Shown here piece after piece: positions 11,801 to 26,800 of a stretch of DNA of 64,000 nt; the first letter of the stretch is position 1; each line of letters opens with the position of its first letter. A program made the translations under genes and the position numbers. A model generated the notes under the pieces. The model searched no databases. It was not told the DNA's origin and was given only the letters and a program-made list of their open reading frames with translations. The stretch spans positions 7,523,555-7,587,554 of the forward strand of contig CAIIXF020000002.1 of NCBI GenBank assembly GCA_903813345.2, in the 5' to 3' direction. The stretch comes from Owenia fusiformis (taxonomy: Eukaryota; Annelida; Polychaeta; Sabellida; Oweniidae).

Positions 11801-14800
11801 ACAAAAGGTGTTAAACAAATCACTATTTTTTTAGGTCTGCAAGTTATCATTTTCGAGAAAATTTCATATTATATATCTAAATTACAATAATTATGACATG
11901 GTTACTACATAAACAAAAGGTATTAAACAAATCACTCATTTTTTCTGAGGTCTAAGAGAAAACATGATATGGGAAGTCCATAAATTAAATGAATTGAACA
12001 AAAGCTTTGGCCTATACATAGTAATATCCTAATATTTTGAATGCTATACAAAGAAAACAAAGACTAGAAAGGTAGGTGAGTTGTGTATAAAAATGACATC
12101 CTCCTGGTCTGGAATGTATATCAAATTTATTCATAGGGAAGATATCATCATCCTTAAGGATAAACTTAATCTATAATACTGACTTGGGGGATGTATTTTT
12201 TAGACAATTGAGGCAAACACTAGACAAAAGGCTGACAATTATACCCACAGAAATCTTAAGATATTTTAAAGGTCCTCTCACCTGGCAAGTGAAACTACAA
12301 TGTGTTTCCAAAGGAAAATATTGGCAATGAGACTCAGGCCGACAATCACTCCTATAGAGATGAGAATAGCATAGACAGCAGGGTTGTTAATCTCTTGGTA
12401 TGATGTCACAATGTTGTCACCAAGGTCACCATCTGTTGCAGTATTGTTGCTTGTTACCGTGTGCATTTTTCCAGGTCCTGTAACATGATAATAAAAAATA
12501 ATGCACTGTGCTTTAATAGCAAAATACTGCGCCTATCAAATGCCAACTTAGAAATTTGCATGTTTTTCACCCATTCACAACCTCATCAAATACAAATTGA
12601 TTAAAGCAAGTGGGCGCAGCAACCACCTGAAATTTTGAAAATAGGCTTGCACCCACCTGAAAACCCATTTGCACCCACTTGTACATGAAAAAAATCATGA
12701 AAAATTGGCATATTTTGAGAATTTTGCACCCACTTAAGAAAAAATCCTGGTTAAATCACTGAAGTCCCAACAAAAACTTTAAAATATTCTCTATTGTCTA
12801 ACTCATTATTCACTTGTCCTTTATTTCTTCCACGCTCATCAAGTTTCTTTAACTGTTTTATGATGAATAGATAGTCTATTAATTAAAAATAGTTATATAA
12901 AAAACAAAGTGATAATATATTCTAGGACTTTTTTTATCAAAAATTTCAAAATGGCTACAATAATTTACCCAGCTATGTGGCACCTACCCACCCTGAGCAG
13001 AACAAGGTAACAACAATATTGTACTGCAGTTTGAAAAAGTGATAACAAAAGAAACCTACCAATATTATCAACGCCAAAAACGACGAGAAGCACGATACCA
13101 GCAATAAGGCAGCAGAGAATCAAGATGACAATGACAAACAATGGAACGCAGCAGATTGATTTGTATTTGCCACAAGTACCACCTGAAAAAATAATATTAT
13201 TCACTTAATAAATCAGTCTCCATGGCGTTAGACTAACCGGGTGATGCACCCTGTCATGCAGGACCATAGCACCCTGTTAAACATCTGTCAAACCCAGTCA
13301 AAAGGGGAGATACAAATCATATGATTAGATACAAATCATGATTCGATGGCGATTTTTATTAATGAAAGTCTTTTTCTTAGATTCAGTAATACAGCAATTA
13401 TAGTGGATTGAGATTTTTGTCATAAATGTCGCTTTGCATAATATGTAATGAAATATAGCATTAACAATATAAATGTTGTTATTTCTAAGTTTGGACAAAT
13501 GCAAAATAAAGTACATGTATTAACTGTATGCTGCTATTAGTCAATTTTTATTAGTCAATTTTTTTTCTGAAACTGTAGTCATAATAATTGTAGCATGTAA
13601 GCACTTTGGGGATGCACGCTCTTTGGGGATTCATGCTCTTTGGGGGATGCACACTCTTTGGAGGATGTGTGGTCTACTTTACCTGAAGAATTCTTGAAGA
13701 CTTTAAACAGCCTTGTCACTATGAGGCCATACTCCTTCTCAATGGCATCGCAAAGGGTTCCTATCATGTACGCCACAGACTTTTCACCACCTACACTACT
13801 CAGACGTGTGTGATCCGTAAACAAAAACCTTAATGGAAATACAAATGTACAATAAGAATAATATCTTAACAATCAAGAGATTGTTTAACCCTTAAGGAAC
13901 TATAAGCCTTACGTTTTGATAAAGACAATGTATAGCTTTAATTCATTTTCCATCTTTAAATGTACATTACAGATAGTTGGGCTAAAAATATGAAACCTCA
14001 CTAATATCTTGTCATATTTTTTGTTTTAAGTGACAGATTTATCTTTTAAAGTTCATGTTTTCTTTATTTCAAACTAAATAAATAATATGCTGAAAATAGA
14101 TGGCACTGTCAGATCATGCAGAATCAAGGGTGATCACACGGAATGTACAAAGTTCACCCAAAACTAGGTTTTGAGAGTAAATTATTTCATCCAAGAAGAA
14201 TCTAACCTACTTGACAGTTGATGTTTTTTCTCTAACTTTTGTAGAAGGGGTCCTTTGAAATATAACCTGCAGAAGGAGCCTTAATGAAGAGAATTTAATC
14301 GCCAGATATCTGCTCACTCCGTATGCTGATTCCCAGCCCCTCATGGTGGTACCAAACCATACAAACACTGTAGAAGATAAATAATTTTTTTGAGAAGATA
14401 TAAGAAGATAATGTTCCTATTTGCTTAAGATTTAAAGGATACAATTCTAAGTGTTAATAGTTTAGTCTGAATACAACTTGCGTTAACGCATTCATGAGGG
14501 ACTCTTTTTATTTCGTCTCACTCATGCTGTTTTTAGAGTTTGACTACCACGATAATATCCGTTAAATTAAGAAGATTAGCTATGATATATACATTGCATG
14601 GAGTAGGTGATTTTCTTTGGTATAATAATTCTGTGGTTCTCTTAGTGTTTTTATGGAAAATAACATGCTCCCTCACAGCGGACAAATCTTTCGAAAAAGA
14701 ATAACAACAATCATTGAGAGAGATAATCAGTCAACCACATTTCTGCCTATACTGGTATTCCCTTATTGCCTTAATACCCCTTTTCTCTGAAAAGTACATG

Positions 14801-17800
14801 TTATTAGGGAATTTAGCAAGGCACAATATTCTACTTACATAAGAAGACATATTGAATCAGCAGTAGTCCAACACCAACACCGACTCCCACCTCCCAGCCG
14901 ACAAAGACACCCAAGATGAGGCCGCAGACCATAGCGATGAAGAGACAGAGGAAGAACTGGAGTAAACTGAAGCTGAACAGTGTGTCCATGGTCTGATGGG
15001 CAAAGCTTTTCATCTCCCCTGAAAGCATGCAAGAATCAAGTCATTAACATGCAAAATGTTGCCACCTACCATTTGTTACAGATGCCAACCACAGAATACC
15101 AACCGCTGAATTACGACTGCAGAATGCCAATTTGCACACTGATTAATTCATTTCAGATAACATATGAAAAAGTGCAATTTCTTTGATAGGACAGAGTACC
15201 TTATACTTTGAACACATAAGTTATGAAATCAAATAACAGATTGTTTCAATAAAATAAGCATTGGATAAGGTAAGAGGAAGAAACATCCCAGAATTCAAAG
15301 TTGAACCTCCCTCCATGAAAAAATGATCTCAAGAAGTTCATCTTTACATTGACATACTGATTTGTCTATGAATTCTGGGTAATCGCCTCTTGTATTAGAT
15401 CAGATTTGTAAAATTCAGTCATTCAATCATTTCAACCATATTGGTTTGTCCATATTAGGTCATTACACATTCATTCTATACTCAAACTGGACTTACGTAA
15501 TAGTTTCTCTATTAGGAAAGACTTTCCACTGCCCCACTTTGCATAGAGGCCCACACTGATAGGGGTGCACAGAGTAGGTTCGCAAAGTACGTCAGCGATG
15601 ATACTGCTATACAAATCATAGCCAAGCAGGTTTTCATTGGTCTCACTAGCGTTGAGGTTACCTGCAAGTAAAGAGAACTAACGAGTTAATGAAATACAAA
15701 ATGTCACAAATAACCAATTTCCTGATAACCACAGAGCTACAGAACCTGCTGAACCCAATTTTTACAGAACCTGCTGAACCCAAATTTTACAGAACCCAAT
15801 TTTTGAAAAAATTAGCATTTTATACCTGGGTTTGTTTTTACATACCTGATTTTGCTCTGTCCATCTGTCCATGGTATATTAAGAAACATTTTGTTTGAAA
15901 AAATAAAAATAAAACCAAGATCTGAATTGTCCAGGGAAAAGAGACTTACGTGCTCCGAATATTTGTGACAGGATGCTTTTAGCCTGGCCATGCGTGTCAT
16001 CCAACTTGTATGGTGTCTCGCCAGTTTTGTTTGGACGATATAATAAGCGTGAGTCTTTTGGGTTCCGAAGCAGAAGTTCAGCCATTTTCTTGTTGCGGGC
16101 TCGAAGGGCAATATGTAGGGAAGTATCTCCTCTCTGAAATATCATGATCAGTTAAAATTCAGTAAAAAATATTTTCATGAAACATTTAGCATTTAAGGAT
16201 TAGCAATTAACAAAAGTATTTATGACAACAAGACATCACAAGATATCACAAGTTGAAGCAAAATAGCCACCATGTATTTTACCAAGCATTTGCCCAGAAT
16301 CATTTACCAAGTTTTCCCTGAATTTTGATTACAAGGTTTATGTGGTGCCTGCCCCCATCCCAGGCAGCACGAGACAACAATATGGTCTTTCTCAAAGTGT
16401 GATAAAAAAAGGAATTTTGAAATTCTATGATTACACATGTACAATTCACATACTTAAGTGACAATTTCCAATATGCTTATTTTCATTCAAAAAAGCTTTC
16501 TGCTTGTGATGCGGCAGGAGTACATACCTTATCAGCAGCCGAAACCTTCGCTCCTTTACTCATCAAAAGCGACACAGCTTCCAGATTACGATTGCGTACA
16601 GCTTTCAAGAGAGGCGTATTGCCATCTTTAGTCTGTATTTCAAGGTCGGGATTTTGTTCAAGTAGCACTCGCATGATGTTGATATGTGATCTCTCAACGG
16701 CCCAATAGATGGCAGTCTTGTTATCCTGTAACCAGGTTGGAAATATTTTTTATTTAAAACAATAAGAAAAACTAAAAGTCATGGACTGGGTGTTTACTAA
16801 TGGTAACTCTCAATGAGGGTAGTGAATTAATGCAAGCAGTAAGGGTTTGTGTCAAATTGTTGACAATACAAGAGAAACAAAAGCAATTTCATTATGGCTT
16901 AACAACCCCCACATTCCCATATAAGGAAAGAAAAAGTTGATTGTCTTTCACTTGCATTTTTCCTCATACATCACACACCAAATACTGAACGCCAACTGCC
17001 GTCCACAAAAAGTTGAAGACTATAGAGCAATATGTCACCACTTGTGGTGGTAACATAATAACATAACAATATGGTGGTGACATAATAAAATGATCAGTCC
17101 ACTTACTTGTCCAGGGACATCTACATCTGCACATTTCCTCAGCAGTTCCACCACAACCTCATAGTGGCCTCCCTTCACTGCATGAATAAGGATACTGTCT
17201 CCATACTGAAGCAAAGTACAAATACTTACTAGACAGGGTGTCCAAGAACTTGTGAGAATTCTTTGGACTGTCTCCATACTGAAGCAAAGTTCACATACTC
17301 AGGGTGTCTCAGAACTCATGAGAATTTTTTGAATAATGATACTGTCTCCCTACTGAAGGAAAGTACACATACTCAATATACAGGGTGTCCAAGAACTTAT
17401 GAGAATATTTCAAGGGAGAAATCAAGCATATTGGATGGCAAGGTTGACCAAACCTAACAGAATCTTCTTATGTTACATAGAAAGTGAAACTAAACTTGTA
17501 TTCGCGAATGCAAATAATGAATGTCAGCTAGCAGAAAGTTGCATCCGAGAATACAAGCTAAGTCAGTCGCTCAAAACCTTACAGAATCTATCCTCATATT
17601 ACATGGAAAGTGAAACCTTACAATTACCCTGTACTTACCCTATCATTTAAGTTTACATAGGCACCATGACTAAGTAAGGCACAAGCAATCTCTGTGTATC
17701 CTTCTTTTGCTGATATTGCTAATGCTGTGAATCCATCCTGGAAGATGAGGAATCAAGTTAGGGGCATATTTCAAAATTGACATTAATAATCCATCCTTAA

Positions 17801-20800
17801 ACATAAGATAAGTCAGGAACATAAATTGATATCAGTGAGGCTTTCTTGTAGGGCTATCTGCACTAAGACATGCTCTGTAAATAAGGCTCACTCCCTACTC
17901 AATGAATATGACTTATTAAATTCAAAAGATAGGACTAATATACATACTTTTCAACATAGCTCAATTGTGTGAAGATTCCACAGTGAAAATTCTTTTAAAA
18001 TAAACAGTCAAAAAACAAAAAATGAACAATGTGAAAATGTTTTGGCCCACCCTGTATGCAATTTATCCAATGTATACAGAACAGTAGAGTTAAAGAAACC
18101 ATCAAGTGGATATTTTGGATCAGCCTGTATGTACCTTATCCAGTGCATTGACATTAGGATGCCTCTCAAGTAAGGCTTCAACAACCTCAGTAAAACCTCC
18201 CTTGGCAGCTACGAGAAGGGCAGTCCAGGAATTCTGAAATAAATATTAATTTCAGTGTAATCATGCCGTTTATTACTTAATTTCTCTACAAAATTTGATT
18301 GAACACCTTTATTTTTTAGCATTTCTAAACATTTTGGAGTGTTGTTTATCCACCTGTTTACTTTATTCCTTGTTGATTTCATTCTTTTTCACTGTATTTT
18401 CAGTTATAAAAATACTGCACTCTAACTCATAATTCTCTTGTTAAAATGGGGCTCCAGGGCTACATACCATTCCTGCTGTATCTACACTAGCGCCCTCTTC
18501 CAGAAGTGCCTGTACAATGTCAACGTGACCTTTTCTGCATGCCCAGATCAAAGGTGTTGTACCATACTGCAAATATAAATAATCCATGAGGTAAACAACT
18601 GATCATCTTAACAGTACAATAGTATTTTATTTTAATCAACAAATTTTTACAACTTTGTGGAAATCAAAATAAGGATTGGCAAAAATTAAATGAGACCAGA
18701 ATCAAATCAAGAGGATAATATGATGGCAGGCTCAAAAGTGGGTTTACAATTACAGTTTACTGATTGTTGAATCACAGTAAAGCTACTATTGGGCCACCCT
18801 GTACTTGGAGTAAATACATAATATATTTCCAATAGTCATTTATTGTATAAGGATGGATATAGACAAGTGAGGGGAAAAATAATTTGAGATAATCAAAATG
18901 AATCTCAATAAAGGACCCACGGTCCTGTGCTCACACAGTGTAGAAACTTCAGAGGAATGTATATCCTGATTTTCAAACAAAATTATTGATTTTGATTGAT
19001 TATGACTCAATTCGAATAGCAGTTTTAATTTGTGTGGCCAATGTTGACTGACAGACAGACGGATCAATGGACGGACCAATGGACGGACGCCTGGTCGATC
19101 CCATAGGCTCACTCTGTGAGCCAAAAACTGCTCAGAGCTTTTATTTATTAGAAATTATGCAAACAAGAAGACTAAAGCCTGTGAAGAAGAACACCTCTAC
19201 AAATACTAATAATAGAACAACATTGTCAGTAGAACATTGTCCCTTGGGCCCACTGTCCCACGGCCTTTATAGTTTATAGGTTAAACACCTCCTTAGTGGA
19301 ACACTTTTATAGGGAACCAAAAGGGTGTTGTACTTATACATGTTATACTGCATATGTATTTTAGTGTGACTTTCCAAAATGGTGTCCAGGTTGTGCACAT
19401 TCACAATGTCAGCTAATGATATATCAGACTGAAGCAAATGTCCGGGAATCAAATATAACAGCATTTAAGCAATTTAGTAAACATTGAGCTAATTAGGGTG
19501 GGTAGTGAGACCGATTCACCTGACCTAAAAAATGTAAGCTCAAAACCTATTTCAAAAATTACAGTAAAACAAACATTAAAGCACCAATGCTGTAAACATG
19601 ACTTGCATATTTAAAGTGCTTTAAACTAATCAATCATAAGATTACAACATTAGTAACCCTTGAAATACAGTAAAACTTCTCAATGCAAACACCACTCTAA
19701 GATCACCACCTCTGTAAGATGAACACATTTTCACTGTTAAAATTTGTATTCCTTCAATTCGTGTAATAACACAAAATTCAAAGATAAACACCTCCAAACT
19801 AAATACTTGTTTAACCAAAATGAACACCCCTCTAAGATCAACACATCTATAAGGCAAACACATCTTCACAAGTGAAATTTTTGTTTCTCCCATTGAAGTC
19901 CATGTAAAAACCAAATGTGTCAAAGACACACAACTTAACCCTTTGAACACTGTTTGCTAAGCTGCAAAGAGTGATCACATAAAAGGGGTTTTAGTGTACT
20001 TTATCAGTATAAGCTTTAATTGACATTGAATGAATGAACTTTGAAATGTTCTATCTGTACGTTATTAACCCTACAGATTTGCAATGTTTAACCCCTTGAA
20101 TACCAAGAGTTGCGAAAGCCCATCGCTAAGATTTTTGAATAAAATTGCTCTTTGCAAATTTTTATCCAATTTATGTTTTAAAATGGAGAAGCAGCTTCCC
20201 ATACTCAAAACATTATACTTATCAGGATATTTTCAGAGAATAATGGTAAAAAGGGCAAAAATTGAAAAACGTCCTGGTATCTCCATGAAAGAGTTTAATT
20301 CTGCTACAATGTACAGTTAAACCCTTTCAGTGAACACCCCCCTCTAGTGAACACCTGTGTTTAGCAAACTCCATTTCAAGACACAATCTACATCCATAGG
20401 TGTTCACTATATACAGGTTTTACTGCAGAACATAACACAATACCCTACCAATGGTAAGCTAAACATGATTTTCATTTACTGTACTTCTACTTAATGTGGC
20501 CGCTGTTTTAAATTAGTGGACCCGCAAAATTGTTTAAGTCCGCCAAATTAAGTAGTCGCAGAATTCAATATTTCATATTTCAATCGTAAAATTGTTCTAT
20601 GTAAGTTCATCTCTCTGGTTAATATATCAGAAACAAGTCAAATTCTTTACTTCAGAGAATATTTTTAATTTATTGAGACTTTCGACTAATATCCCTTAGT
20701 CTTTTTCAAAATATAACAGCATGTATACATTTATGTGACGTCATAAACAGACAATGGAAAAATTTAATTATGTAACAAATGACCTAGTAACCTAAAAAAT

Positions 20801-23800
20801 AACAACAACAAAAAAACATAGATACGAAAAAACGAATGACCTAATAATAACCTTAAGATAAATATATCATCGTTATGGTAACAATTAAACTCAAATATTA
20901 CTATTGCATACTTTGCTATACCATTCTTAATTTACAATATTTTATGATACAAATTGTCCAACTGATACCCATTATCTCTGTTCATTTTAGGTTGCATTGT
21001 TTTAATATGAATTGCTTCCTTAACCCTACGTTTAAGATCATGACTCTCATTATCAATGATTTTTACATTGTTCCAGTTTATATTATGATCATATTCCATG
21101 GAATGTTCAATAACCGCAGAAGCAAGACCTCCAGTCGACAGTAATGTGGGTCTACGATGTTCTCTGATTCTAGTAACTAGTTCCCGCTTTGTTTCACCTA
21201 CATAAGTGGCAATACAGTCTTTACAATCAATTTTGTAAATTACACCGGACTTCTTTTGATCATTAGTTTTGTCCTTTAAATGCACCAACTGTTTCTTGAT
21301 AGTATTCTGCGATTAAAAATATTCTCTGAAGTAAAGAATTTGACTTGTTTCTGATAATCGTAAAATTGTTTTGTACTGTATAAACATTCAATATTGCAAG
21401 TCTGCAAAAATAAGTAGCCGCCAAATGTTCAAAACAACAAATCCGCCAAAATTAGTAGCACCAAATTAAGTAGAAGTACAGTACCAGTTTGGTGTCAATA
21501 GCCAGGTAGATGTTTCAAATTTTCAACTGTGACATAGTAGACTTAGATAAAGTAAACACTTCAACTCAGACATTCAATACTGCACAATATTACATGCACA
21601 TGAAAAATGGCTCCTATTAAACTACATGGGGACTTTCTGTCTCAGCCTGTAAGGGCAGTCGGATTAATGCTGAAAGCAAACAGCATCGACTTTGATTTTG
21701 TATCTGTTCCTTTGGTACCAGTTCGTAAGTAAATATTCAGTACTATTAAAGGAATTAAATATGAAAAGCTGCGTTTTTGAACTACCAACGGGTATGTACA
21801 TTGCATAATAAGGATACCCTAGGTACTTACATTGCTAATAACAATACATGTATGTCAAACTTGTCGAGTAACAGTGCATGTCAACCTTGTTGCTCGTGCA
21901 CAACAGGAGTTCGATTGAAATAAAAATAAACCGTGTTGTCTTTCAAATGAATCATGTGAGTATTAGTGCGCTCGGATGAGTTTTTTGTTGAAAACATGGG
22001 ACTACATAATTCGCGCTACGAGGCTTTTTGTTCTTTTTCTTGATACCTGGGGGGAAATCTCATTACTTATTACGCAATGCACCACCGCAGTGGGCGATTC
22101 AAAAATGCAGCAAGTTTATTTCTGTTGAGGTGTTCAGTATTTTTTAAATAAAGGTTTTTAATCTATTTGAAAGTTTAGGTGTTCACTTCAGGATATTCAA
22201 AGAATTTTTTTTTAAAACCATTTCTTTTCATGAAAGTGCTCGGTACAATAAAAGAAGTTTAGGAAATCATTTGAAAGTTTATTTCAATTTACACCAAGTG
22301 TATACCTTCTAATTACACAGTATCCTTCAAAGAAAAAGGTAAATATTCAAATGGCGTATTTCTTAATAATTAAATTTTAGGCACAACTCGAACAGAAGAA
22401 TATGCAGCAGTTAACCCATTTAAAACAGTACCAACTCTTGAAGTGGAAGGCTTGATGAACATCTGTGAGAGGTACTTACAGTAAAACCTGTCTAAGTTGA
22501 ACATCTTTGGTACCTCTAAAATATTCCACTTGGAAGGTGTTTCACTTATAGAGGTTCATTAAACAATAAATCAATAGGGGGGACTTTGAAAAGTGTTCCA
22601 CTAATGGAGGTGTTCCACTCAACACCTAACGCCACTGGAATCGGCCATAAGTGTTCATTATAAAGGTGTTCACATTTCAATGTGTCTTTCTTAACCAAGG
22701 TTTTTGATTACAGATGTGTTTTACAGGTATTACACTGTATTCTCTCAAGCCCCCTCGTCCTCAGTTGTACATGCACAACCTGCTAACCCTTAGATGTACA
22801 TATGTAACCCCCTAGCCCAAGATATACATGTGTAACCCCCCTAGCCCCCAGATGTACATGTGTAACCCCTAGTCCCCAGATATACATGTGTAACCCCTAG
22901 CTCCCAGATGTACATGTGTAACCTCTTGTTCCCAGATGTACATGTGCAACCTGCTAACCCTTAGATGTACATATGTAACCCCCTGGCCCAAGATACACAG
23001 GTGTAACCCCCCTAGCCCCCAGATGTACATGTGTAACCCCTAGCTCCCCAATGTACATGTGTAACCTCTTGTCCCCAGATGATCATGTGTAACCCCTTGT
23101 CCCCAGATGTATGTGTGTAACCCCTAGCTCCCAGATGTACATATATAACCTCTAGCCCCCAGATGTACATATGTAACCCCTGCCCCCAGATGAACATGTA
23201 TAACCCCTAGTCCCCAGATGTACATGTGTATCCCCCTACCCCATATATGCACATGTGTAACCCCCTACCCCATAGATGCACATGTGTAACCCCCTACCCC
23301 ATAGATGCACATGTGTAACCCCTAGTCCTCGGATGACCATGTATTGATACATACTTTCTATCCCTCTAGCTCTGCTGCTCTACAGTACCTGGCAGAACTT
23401 GAAGGAATACCAGAACATTGGTACCCTAGAAGCGGGAAGGGGAGAGCCCTGGTAAACACATATCTTGCATGGCATGGACCAAGCATGAGGAAGAATGCAT
23501 CTGGTTACTTTGTTACTAGTGTAAGTTTGAGATTAGAAAAAAACATTAAGGTAGTACTGGGAGAGTCCTGGTAAACACATATCTTGCATGGCATGAACCC
23601 AACATGAGGAAGAACTCAACTGGCTACTTTGTTTCTAGTGTAAGTTTAAGATTACAAAAAGCATTAAGGTAGTACTGCACATTCATAAAAAATGTTGAAA
23701 ATAAATAATTTAGTTATTTCAATGTTTTATTTAAATATTACAAGATAACTTTTAAAATATATAAGTTACTGAAGATGATGATGAAGATATGATCAAATTT

Positions 23801-26800
23801 TCATAGAATAGTGGACATCCTCATTTTTGAAACTTATCAATTGCCAATTCACCTTAGGTAGACAGGCCTTTGCCAGGGGAGGTTCAGGCAAGAGCGAACA
23901 CTCCCCCACCCCCTACCCAGCCAAAGTTTTTTCAAAACATGCAGTTTTGCTGCCCCCTGGATTTTTAAAAAACTCGAGTCCCCCTTGACGAATGCTGGCA
24001 ACAAGCCTGGTAGAGTTTAAAGCCTCAGTGTAACATACTTATCTTTTTATTAGTTTGTAGGGCCTGCATTCTTTAACTTAACATTTACCGAAGACCAAGT
24101 GAAAGAAGCCAGAGTCGGATTTGAGGCTATGCTTGACCAGCTTGAAAATATCTGGTTGAGGGAAACATCATATTTGGCTGGGAATGACATCACAATAGCA
24201 GATTTACAATGTGTCACAGAGCTCAACCAGGTACAGAAAAGTCTACATATAAGTGAAACATCTTTAGTATTTCTAAAAAGTATTCTACTTGAGAAGTGTT
24301 TCAACTGAGAAAGTGTTCCACTTGTCATGAGAGGTATTCCACTTATAAAGGTGTAATTACAGAGGTGTTCCACTTTACAGATTTTATCTTTTGGTTTTAG
24401 TCATGAAAAACAATGTTAATTTCAGGCCCTTAGCCAGGGGGGACGGAAGGAGTGGCCACTCCCCCCCCCCCACCTGGCCAGAAATTCTTTCAAAATCATG
24501 CAGTTTTTCACCATTCTGAGCACTTTTCTCATGATTTTTTTGCCAAAACTGTCAAAAAGCTCTCCCCCTGTTGGCAAAAGTTTCCCCCTTGGTAAAACCG
24601 CTCCCCCGGTAAATCCTGATTACGGGCCTCATTTTGTTACGAGTTGCAATTTTACCATTTTTTCTCAGGTTGGAACGACTGGTTATGACATGGTGAAAAA
24701 CAGACCTAAGTTGGCAGGCTGGATTCAAAGGGTTGAGGCAAAGTTACAGCCACATTTTGATGCAATGTGCAAAGAGCCGTTTGGGAAATTAGAAGAAGCA
24801 TTTAAGAAATTTAATGAAGCAAAATAACACTGAAGTATACAAACTATGGAACACTAACTCTAATGAGCCAAATGTGGTTCATGTTAGCCGATTTTAAAAA
24901 ATCCTCTAAGTGATATCTGGCAGTGTTATGAATTTAATTAAAAGAATCAACAGGCCAGGCTTGTGAATGGATGTGTGACCTAGATTAGAACATAGCAAAT
25001 AATCATGCGCCATAAAATTTGAAGTTTTACTTGTCATAGAGGACACTGTGACAATAGTTTTGAAATGAATAAAATATGAATCAAAAATGAATTCCTGTTT
25101 TTGTTGATTATGAGGAATAACACGGTGATAGCAAGTCAGGAAGTAAACAAGTGAAATACTTTGATTTATGAGGCGCCTGCATGTTTGCCTACATGCCGAT
25201 AAACACAAGATGGGATAAAAGAGGGGTGGGGGTCTTGTATTGGAAATATAACAGGGTTAAATACAAGGTCTTAAAGGTGCAACGATTAATGCAGAGGGGC
25301 CATTCAACGATCATGGACCAGTGTCAAAATACATTTAAGTTTGGATATTCCATTCAAGACTAACATATATTTTTGTTATCTTCAAAGAAACCCCCTGGAT
25401 TAGCATTATTTCAGCTGATATTCCTCTTGAAACGTGGTGAATCTTAAAAATCTATAAGTGGGACTCCCTTTATAGAAGATTTGAACTAAATTTTCACTTC
25501 TTAATGCTGAAATTTATAGTTTATCCATACATTTTGAGAAAATAGGTATGTCAAAGAAGATGTTAAGCCAAATGTTGCCCTGATTGGCTGATAGCTCAGA
25601 AAAAGTAAAAAATTTCTCTACAGTCTTTGATGCCCCTTTAATACAGGACTTTTACCTTATCAGCAGTGTTAACTCTTGCACCTTTCCTCAGCAGCTCAAG
25701 GACAATCTCAGTATGGCCTCTGCCTGCAGCCCATGTAAGGCAAGACATATGGTGCTGGCCTTTAACATTATAGTTTGCGTCTCTCTCAAGTAGTTCGCTT
25801 ACAACTTCTACATAGCCTTTGTAACAAGCCCAGACCAGGGCAGTCCAACCTCCCTGAAACACCAGACAAGGTATTTAAAACAATGGTATATATTTGACAA
25901 TAGGGTTGAATTGCTTTGTTATGCTAATACATAGCCTTTATAACAAGCCCAGACCAGGGCAGTCCATCCTCCCTGAAACACCAGACAAGGTATTTAAAAC
26001 AATGGTATATATTTGACAATAGGGTTAAATTGCTTTGTTATGCTAATACATAGCCTTTATAACAAGCCCAGACCAGGGCAGTCCAGCCTCCCTGAAACAC
26101 AAGACAACGTATTTAAAACAATGGTATATTTGACAATAGGGTTGAATTGCTTTGTTATGCTAATACATAGCCTTTGTAACAAGCCCAGACCAGAGCAGTC
26201 CAGCCTCCCTGAAACACAAGACAACGTATTAAAACAATGGTATATTTGACAATAGGGTTAAATTGCTTTGTTATGCTAATACATAGCCTTTATAACAAGC
26301 CCAGACCAGAGCAGTCCAGCCTCCCTGAAACACAAGACAACGTATTTAAAACAATGGTATATTTGACAATAGGGTTGAATTGCTTTGTTATGCTAATACA
26401 TAGCCTTTATAACAAGCCCAGACCAGGGCAGTCCAGCCTCCCTGAAACACAAGACAAGGTATTTAAAACAATGGTATATATTTGACAATAGGGTTGAATT
26501 GCTTTGTTATGCTAATACATAGCCTTTGTAACAAGCCCAGACCAGAGCAGTCCAGCCTCCCTGAAACACAAGACAAGGTATTTAAAACAATGGTATATAT
26601 TTGACAATAGGGTTAAATTGCTTTGTTATGCTAATACATAGCCTTTATAACAAGCCCAGACCAGGGTAGTCCAGCCTCCCTGAAACACAAGACAAGGTAT
26701 TTAAAACAATGGTATATATTTGACAATAGGGTTGAATTGCTTTGTTATGCTAATACATAGCTTTTGTAACAAGCCCAGACCAGAGCAGTCCAGCCTCCCT

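Larger units (their letters stand above)
20477..21483. mobile_element. MITE (TACTGTACTTCTACTTAAT ends) interrupted by a Penelope-like fragment
   Basis: Left end TACTGTACTTCTACTTAAT and right end, inverted, ATTAAGTAGAAGTACAGTA form terminal inverted repeats. Between them is MITE sequence split by the Penelope-like insertion at 20597-21355. An uninterrupted 228-bp relative is at 55697-55924. The element ends 124 bp before the GST start codon, so it may contribute to that gene's upstream region. Confidence 0.8.

Noticed and set aside
24498-24668. ATG-led extension of GST exon 5
   Set aside because: It lies in a MITE; exon 5 starts after TTTCTCAG at 24668, in phase with exon 4.
26013-26485. Plus-strand open frames reading [20 protein letters not shown]
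   Set aside because: Antisense reading of the exon 4 acceptor array.
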